Source: an uncultured Anaeroplasmataceae bacterium (GTDB lineage Bacteria; Bacillota_I; Bacilli_A; Acholeplasmatales; Anaeroplasmataceae). From it: DNA of 64,000 nt. Positions 60,830 to 64,000 of the stretch are shown piece by piece. The first letter of the stretch is position 1; every line of letters starts with the position of its first letter. The stretch is from positions 124,001 to 188,000 of the forward strand of contig CAJTXR010000001.1 in assembly GCA_910584005.1 (NCBI GenBank), in the 5' to 3' direction. The notes beneath the pieces are model-generated. The model made no database searches, was not told the DNA's origin, and saw nothing but the letters and a program-made list of their open reading frames with translations. The position numbers and the translations under genes are program-made.

Positions 60830-61975
60830 TCAAATCTTTTTTTGTTCGATAAGAAAGGAAGCCATTGCCTCTCCCATGGCTTGATATGCTTTTTTTGAAG
60901 GATGAAGATGGTCCCCAGAATCATAGAAATCTTTAAATTGTACTGCATCTTCTATTTTACAGCCAACGATGGCCTCAAAATCAATGTGAGGCTGCATCCG
61001 AATCCAAGAATTTACTTCGTTTTTTAAAACTTCTCGGAAAGGAGCATAGGTACGCCAATTATAAATTGGAAGCAGTGTACCAAAGAACACAGTTAAATTT
61101 TCTTTTTTTGCAAACTGGCTATATTCTTTTAAACCTTCAATCAGTTCAGTTGCGGTAGGAAGATCAGAGAGGGGTCTAAATGGATTGATATTCGTTCCTA
61201 CTGGATGGATAATGTCATTTATGCCATGTTGTATGATAATCGTGGTTGCACCTGAAACTGATGTAATTTCATGAGAAAATCTTTTTTTTCCACATTTTCC
61301 ATAGGACTGATAGGTTATACAGGAGTACTCTCTTAAAATACGAGTGCCTGAAACAGCTTTTCGCACAACAGAGATATGATTTATATTTCTTTTACGTAAT
61401 TCAAGTAAAAAATAGTCTGGCCAATCTTGACTTGTAATAGAATCACCATAGCAAATGATTGCATGGTTTTGGTCTTCTGTATAAAGATCAATGTTTGCTA
61501 AAAAATATACCCAAGAGGTTGATTTAGATGTATTGATATCTAAAGTTTTATTTAGAAGCTGATTCCCATAAGCAAAGTAGCCTTTAGATAAAGGACCGAT
61601 AATATCAACTCCAGAGGTTAGAAGTGTATATTCCTTAAGATAAAAGGAAATAATTAGATAACAATTTTCTGGTATGAATATTTCGATTGGATCGGTTTGA
61701 ATCGATTGATGAGCAGGAATTCTCATTTGTTTCTTCTTTTGATAAGTCAAAGAAATGATTTCTCCTTGTTCATCAGATAAAGTTTTACCAAAGCCAATTG
61801 TGAGTTCTTCAATTTCTATATCCTCAGTAGAACAAAAGTTATCTAAGGTTATCCGTAGTTTTTTTCCAGAAAAAGGGACAAATATTGGGTATCTTAGTGT
61901 TATATCTTTTGCATAGGTTGCAGGTGCTGGTAAAACTGTAGATTGTGCATTTCCCCAAATGGTAACCCATTTCAT
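60830..61975 (-). CDS. SGNH/GDSL-type hydrolase
   Basis: A 381-residue protein with an N-terminal beta-sandwich-like domain (about 1-165) and a C-terminal SGNH hydrolase domain (about 170-380). Block I is ICYGDSITSQDW with the nucleophile Ser, block III is QHGINDI, and block V is SGDHLHPSKKAYQ with the Asp and His of the triad. Similar two-domain proteins are carbohydrate esterases or lipases, but the substrate is not known. No signal peptide is apparent. The start at 61975 is preferred over the ATG at 61984 by its spacing from AAGAAAGGA. Confidence 0.87.
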   Translation of the reverse strand: MKWVTIWGNAQSTVLPAPATYAKDITLRYPIFVPFSGKKLRITLDNFCSTEDIEIEELTIGFGKTLSDEQGEIISLTYQKKKQMRIPAHQSIQTDPIEIFIPENCYLIISFYLKEYTLLTSGVDIIGPLSKGYFAYGNQLLNKTLDINTSKSTSWVYFLANIDLYTEDQNHAIICYGDSITSQDWPDYFLLELRKRNINHISVVRKAVSGTRILREYSCITYQSYGKCGKKRFSHEITSVSGATTIIIQHGINDIIHPVGTNINPFRPLSDLPTATELIEGLKEYSQFAKKENLTVFFGTLLPIYNWRTYAPFREVLKNEVNSWIRMQPHIDFEAIVGCKIEDAVQFKDFYDSGDHLHPSKKAYQAMGEAMASFLIEQKKI

Positions 61976-61997
61976 ATGTTTCATTTCCTTTCTTAAT

Positions 61998-62086
61998 AAA
62001 TCTAGTTTTAATTATTATATACAATTGTGCTATAATTAAATTCATTTTTATAATAAATAGCAAATATAATATTGAAAACTAGATTT
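61998..62086. repeat. Perfect 12-bp inverted repeats flanking the SGNH gene promoter region
   Basis: AAATCTAGTTTT at 61998-62009 and AAAACTAGATTT at 62075-62086 are exact reverse complements with 65 bp between. A TATAAT on the minus strand (62014-62019) lies just inside. They could be operators or a large stem-loop. Confidence 0.55.
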
Positions 62087-62141
62087 GTTTTGAATTTAAT
62101 TTCTAGAAACAGAATACCATATTTTACCTTTTTTGTTAAGC

Positions 62142-62166
62142 AAAAAATCCTACTTTAGTGTAGGAT
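62142..62166 (-). terminator. Terminator of spoIVA
   Basis: ATCCTAC/GTAGGAT stem (62147-62153 with 62160-62166), 6-nt loop and six Ts on the minus strand. Confidence 0.85.
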
Positions 62167-62174
62167 CTTTATAT

Positions 62175-63641
62175 TTATAGAATTATAGCAATTAAATTAT
62201 TATGATTGGAATTCATTATTTTATCTAAAACATTTTTAATTTTATCTTTAGATTTATCAGGTAAACCATGAATTTTAGATTTCATAGAATCATTCACGAT
62301 ATCAGAAAGTTTTTTACCAAAGAACTCCTTGTTCCATACTTCTTCTTCATTTTCCCCTTCATTTAGGCTATCCATTAGCATCTTAGACTGATCAAAGGAA
62401 CCTATAATTGGCGTAAAAGAGGATTCTAGATCTACGGCAATCATATGGATACAGGAGGCTTTAGCGGAGAGCTTTACTCCATACATTCCATTTTTCTTTA
62501 CAACCTCAGGGGGAAGTAGTCGCATATCTTCAATTCTTGGGACAGATACTCCATAGCCAGTTTGCTTGGCTTCTAAAATCGCTTGATTGACTTCTTCATA
62601 TACCTCATTGGCCTTTTTAGACTGATATAGGTAGCTAATGAAATCTTTTCTACTTTCGCTGCATTTACCAAGCAACATATCTACAATTTCTTTATATTTT
62701 GAATCATCTAAATCTAAAAGAATGCTTGCTTTACCTGTTGAGGCCTCTAATAATTCTAATTTGACATCGGAAAATTGGTTGGTATTTTTTAATTCTTTGC
62801 AGATATTAGAAATATCTTTTACTTTTTTGTATTTCATTTCTACTTCTTTAATTGCACACATAATATCATGCTTTAAAGGAATATCTTCTCCAATCGCATC
62901 AATATAATCTGGTAAAGATATTTCTAGATCAGAAATAGGGAACTCTTCTAATGCTTTAGAAAGAATTAAATTTGCATCTTCTACACTCATTGTTAATGCA
63001 GATAAGCATACAACATTTGTTTCATATTTTGTTTCTAAATCTTTTGCTAGTGCGATTGCTTTTGGATCTTTTGGATCTTTTGTATTTAAAACAATCACAA
63101 AAGGTTTGTTCATTTCTTTTAGTTTTGGAATTAATTTTTCTTCAATCTGTTGGTATTCTGTTCTAGAAAACTCTGTAAATGATCCATCAGATGTGACATA
63201 AATTCCTAAATTGGAATGATTATAAATTACTTTTTCTGTACCTATGGATGCTGCTTCTTTAAATGGAATGGCTTCATTATACCATGGAGTTTTAACAAGT
63301 CGTGGTTCTTCTTCAGTACCATACCCTTCAGCTGATGCTATAATTTCACCTACACAATCAACAAATCTTAAATTCATTAAAGTATTATTCACATTTAATT
63401 CAATAGAAGTTGAGGGAATAAATTTTGGTTCAACAGTCATAATCTGCTTACCCTCTGCCGTTTGTGGCAATTCGTCTAAGATTTTATGTTTTAAAAACTC
63501 ATCTTCTATATTTGGCAAGATCAATAGTTTAAAAAATGAATTAATTAAGCTTGACTTACCACTTCTGCATGAACCAACAAATCCAATAAATAAATCACTC
63601 TTCATTCTATTTGATAAGCTAATTAATGCCTCATCATTCAT
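62175..63641 (-). CDS. spoIVA: Stage IV sporulation protein A (spore coat morphogenetic ATPase)
   Basis: SpoIVA polymerises on the forespore outer membrane to form the basement layer of the spore coat. The 488-residue protein is full length and collinear with B. subtilis SpoIVA: Walker A FVGSCRSGKSSLIN (about 21-34), DELPQTAEGKQIMTVEPKFIPS, DCVGEIIASAEGYG, GIYVTSDGSFTEFSR, VIVLNTKDP, the KQTGYGVSVPRIEDMRLLPPEVVKKNGMYGVKLSA block and the conserved C-terminus NNLIAIIL. The start follows GAGGAGGAATTTAT. A sigma-E-like promoter precedes it. Shows that the organism has or recently had sporulation. Confidence 0.96.
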   Translation of the reverse strand: MNDEALISLSNRMKSDLFIGFVGSCRSGKSSLINSFFKLLILPNIEDEFLKHKILDELPQTAEGKQIMTVEPKFIPSTSIELNVNNTLMNLRFVDCVGEIIASAEGYGTEEEPRLVKTPWYNEAIPFKEAASIGTEKVIYNHSNLGIYVTSDGSFTEFSRTEYQQIEEKLIPKLKEMNKPFVIVLNTKDPKDPKAIALAKDLETKYETNVVCLSALTMSVEDANLILSKALEEFPISDLEISLPDYIDAIGEDIPLKHDIMCAIKEVEMKYKKVKDISNICKELKNTNQFSDVKLELLEASTGKASILLDLDDSKYKEIVDMLLGKCSESRKDFISYLYQSKKANEVYEEVNQAILEAKQTGYGVSVPRIEDMRLLPPEVVKKNGMYGVKLSAKASCIHMIAVDLESSFTPIIGSFDQSKMLMDSLNEGENEEEVWNKEFFGKKLSDIVNDSMKSKIHGLPDKSKDKIKNVLDKIMNSNHNNLIAIIL

Positions 63642-63668
63642 ATAAATTCCTCCTCGTTAGTCATAGGA

Positions 63669-63697
63669 ATCATATGTGATATTCTTTTTAAATATTC
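63669..63697 (-). promoter_or_regulatory. Sigma-E-type sporulation promoter of spoIVA
   Basis: On the minus strand, GAATATT (63691-63697) fits the sigma-E -35 consensus KMATATT exactly; after a 14-bp spacer CATATGAT (63669-63676) fits CATACAHT at 6 of 8 positions. spoIVA is sigma-E dependent in B. subtilis. Confidence 0.65.
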
Positions 63698-63720
63698 CAA
63701 AATCGAATAGAGTTTCTATA

Positions 63721-64000
63721 TTATTTTAAAAATTTACGAATTTCTTTATCCTTAGCTTTTGTATAGGGTGCATACCGAATCGATAAGTCCAGCCAGGTAG
63801 CTTTATGTAAAATCGATTTGTAATGAGTGAAAGTATCAAAACTTTTCTTTCCATGATAACTTCCAATTCCAGAGGTCCCCACACCACCAAAAGGCAGGGT
63901 ATTTGTGGCAAGATGAACAATTGTATCATTGATACATCCGCCGCCAAATTGAATTTGAGTGGTATATTCTTTAATTTTCTTTTTGTTATTGGAAAATATA
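63721..64000 (-). CDS. Aldehyde dehydrogenase, C-terminal part (5' end outside window)
   Basis: The last 93 codons of an aldehyde dehydrogenase, running off the right edge. The end reads FGGGCINDTIVHLATNTLPFGGVGTSGIGSYHGKKSFDTFTHYKSIL, a typical ALDH C-terminus of the class 3/fatty aldehyde type, then a short tail ending RKFLK. The catalytic cysteine and cofactor site are outside the window. A 73-codon open frame in another register at the same place is a shadow. Confidence 0.9.
   Translation of the reverse strand, partial: IFSNNKKKIKEYTTQIQFGGGCINDTIVHLATNTLPFGGVGTSGIGSYHGKKSFDTFTHYKSILHKATWLDLSIRYAPYTKAKDKEIRKFLK

Noticed and set aside
63726..63947. 73-codon minus-strand open frame at the right edge
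   Set aside because: Out-of-register shadow; the correct frame encodes an aldehyde dehydrogenase C-terminus.

Overview
The window is AT-rich DNA from a low-GC, endospore-forming member of the Bacillota. It carries an intact-looking sigma-K gene, a full-length spoIVA gene preceded by a sigma-E-type promoter, a B-type RNase P RNA, and gene clusters familiar from Bacilli and Erysipelotrichia: rbgA-rnhB-topA, ftsY-ylxM-ffh, yqeG-yqeH-yqeK-rsfS, truB-ribF-rpsO-pnp and xerD-deoB. I cannot place it more precisely than the Bacilli/Erysipelotrichales neighbourhood. I saw no tRNA, rRNA, insertion sequence, prophage or CRISPR array. Most of the window is ordinary chromosomal backbone.

Layout. 1-7.2 kb: release factor 2, a YitT membrane protein, RecX, then glycogen branching enzyme and phosphorylase. 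7.2-13.9 kb: a membrane-anchored MutS-like ATPase, a HAD protein on the minus strand, an unknown membrane protein overlapping a soluble FtsK/SftA-type translocase, and signal peptidase I. 13.9-17.8 kb: RbgA, RNase HII, topoisomerase I. 17.9-20.5 kb: an unknown membrane protein paired with LemA. 20.5-23.3 kb: the SRP genes. 23.3-31.1 kb: a small kinase, two U32 proteins (tRNA hydroxylation), a YgjP-like metallopeptidase, GreA, SigK, the YqeG/H/K-RsfS cluster and a lipoprotein. 31.2-43.2 kb: ThyA-DHFR, PlsC, MutS2, thiamine pyrophosphokinase, MATE, TruB, RibF, S15 with a possible autoregulatory leader, and PNPase. 43.4-46.6 kb: an AraC/GyrI-like regulator, rnpB, and a PadR-DUF1700-DUF4097 operon with two matched operators. 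46.7-56.4 kb: LepA, HIT, a TPP riboswitch-ThiT unit, MscL, and an amidohydrolase-hemW-xerD-deoB-alcohol dehydrogenase operon.

The central observation is at 56,899-56,926. A 28-bp sequence differs from the B. subtilis dif site, as I remember it, at only three positions. Left of it almost every gene is on the plus strand; right of it every gene is on the minus strand. The site lies in an 0.8-kb gene-free stretch less than 3 kb from xerD, so the window appears to span the replication terminus. The DNA translocase at 10.7 kb is a natural partner for terminus segregation. Right of dif lie a degenerate Fic-fold protein with a winged helix, a nucleoside kinase, an SGNH hydrolase, spoIVA and the end of an aldehyde dehydrogenase.

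Thiamine appears to be salvaged: a TPP riboswitch with its own terminator controls the ThiT uptake component, and thiamine pyrophosphokinase is encoded separately. Several proteins have altered signature residues: RbgA (G4 motif), a thioredoxin-like protein lacking the first cysteine, a HAD protein with DxE, and the Fic-like protein. No clearly unprecedented multi-gene system is visible. The best candidates for new biology are the membrane protein/soluble translocase pair, the LemA partner and the degenerate Fic protein beside dif.
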